Shown in pieces: positions 15,404 through 15,619 of a stretch of 15,619 nucleotides of DNA (position 1 is its first letter; every line of letters begins with the position of its first letter). The stretch lies in contig JAKIUH010000053.1 in assembly GCA_021647685.1 (NCBI GenBank), positions 1 through 15,619 of the forward strand, given 5' to 3'. The position numbers and the translations under genes are program-made. The stretch is from Bacteroidales bacterium (GTDB lineage: Bacteria > Bacteroidota > Bacteroidia > Bacteroidales > NBLH01). Below the pieces are notes generated by a model. The model made no database searches. It had not been told where the DNA came from and saw only the letters and a list, made by a program, of their open reading frames with translations.

Positions 15404-15437
15404 AAAAAATGCAAGCTATTATAAAAACAGCTTGCAT
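15404..15437 (-). terminator. Rho-independent terminator for the leftward gene at the right edge
   Basis: ATGCAAGCT (15409-15417) and AGCTTGCAT (15429-15437) form a perfect 9-bp stem with an 11-base loop. Read on the minus strand the stem runs straight into six T (complement of the A-run 15404-15409). So it ends transcription coming from the right, matching the gene remnant at 15442-15619, and it stands head-to-head with the sdh terminator. Confidence 0.82.
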
Positions 15438-15441
15438 CACT

Positions 15442-15619
15442 CTATACCTGTTTAAGATGTTGTTCTATTTCAATTTATTTTTCATCCAGCTCTCCTGTTT
15501 TCGTCAATGCAACACCCTAAAATTTTTCTTGAATAATTTGGTGTAATTCTTTTTGTTCATCGTCCATCTTTAGGAGTTTGGACTTTAGTTGCTTTGAATC
15601 CGGTAATTGATAGTCTATC
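15442..15619 (-). pseudogene. 3' end of an unidentified gene with two in-frame stop codons
   Basis: In one minus-strand frame starting at 15618 the translation is a charged, helix-prone stretch of 33 residues (opening IDYQLPDSKQLK and ending HQIIQEKF), then TAG at 15517-15519. The same frame continues as GVALTKTGELDEK, TAA at 15475-15477, then IEIEQHLKQV and TAG at 15442-15444, five bases before a terminator stem. Keeping one frame with protein-like composition across two stops, right up to the terminator, suggests a gene whose C-terminus has decayed. The alternative is that the true end is the first stop and the rest is a 3' UTR. The part to the right lies outside the window; I do not recognise the family. 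Confidence 0.5.

Overview
The window looks like chromosomal DNA of an AT-rich member of the Bacteroidota. The clues are: a secreted giant protein whose signal peptide ends in Ala-Gln followed by a LamG-like domain opening with LWLRAD; promoters of the Bacteroidota type (TTTG-N19-TAnnTTTG), with an exact match upstream of sdhC; mostly no Shine-Dalgarno sequences; and a three-gene succinate dehydrogenase operon in the order C-A-B with a single five-helix cytochrome b subunit.

Layout. 13-3645 (-): a 1210-residue secreted LamG/beta-solenoid protein, probably cut short by an in-frame TAG at the window edge. 3646-4482: gene-free, AT-rich, holding MITE-like element I (4016-4308). 4483-6216 (+): a small metal-binding lipoprotein, a terminator, then a secreted/transmembrane protein with a cytoplasmic FHA domain. 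6221-6386: a 166-bp nearly palindromic element. 6493-8061 (+): FAD-dependent glycerol-3-phosphate dehydrogenase. 8110-8634 (-): SRPBCC-fold protein, convergent with the previous gene across a 17-bp hairpin. 8744-10144 (+): POT/PTR2-family transporter, divergent from the SRPBCC gene. 10145-10801: gene-free, holding MITE-like element II (10176-10516, inverted relative to I) and a further hairpin-rich repeat. 10802-11578 (-): alpha/beta hydrolase. 11814-15242 (+): sdhC-sdhA-sdhB with its own promoter and a strong terminator. 15442-15619 (-): the 3' end of an unidentified gene with two in-frame stops, followed by its own terminator.

How the genes fit together. GlpD and SdhCAB are both membrane-linked flavoprotein systems that pass electrons to the quinone pool, but they are separate transcription units and I see no shared operon. 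The other genes look like ordinary single-gene units (peptide uptake, hydrolase, lipid/ligand-binding fold, metal-binding lipoprotein).

The most notable signals are not standard genes. Two diverged copies of a ~300-bp terminal-inverted-repeat element lie in opposite orientation about 6 kb apart. A separate 166-bp palindromic element follows the FHA gene. Several conserved motifs or reading frames are broken by what could be single base changes (GlpD GxGxxG, hydrolase nucleophile elbow, stops at both window edges). I found no CRISPR array, tRNA, rRNA, phage or defence system in this window.
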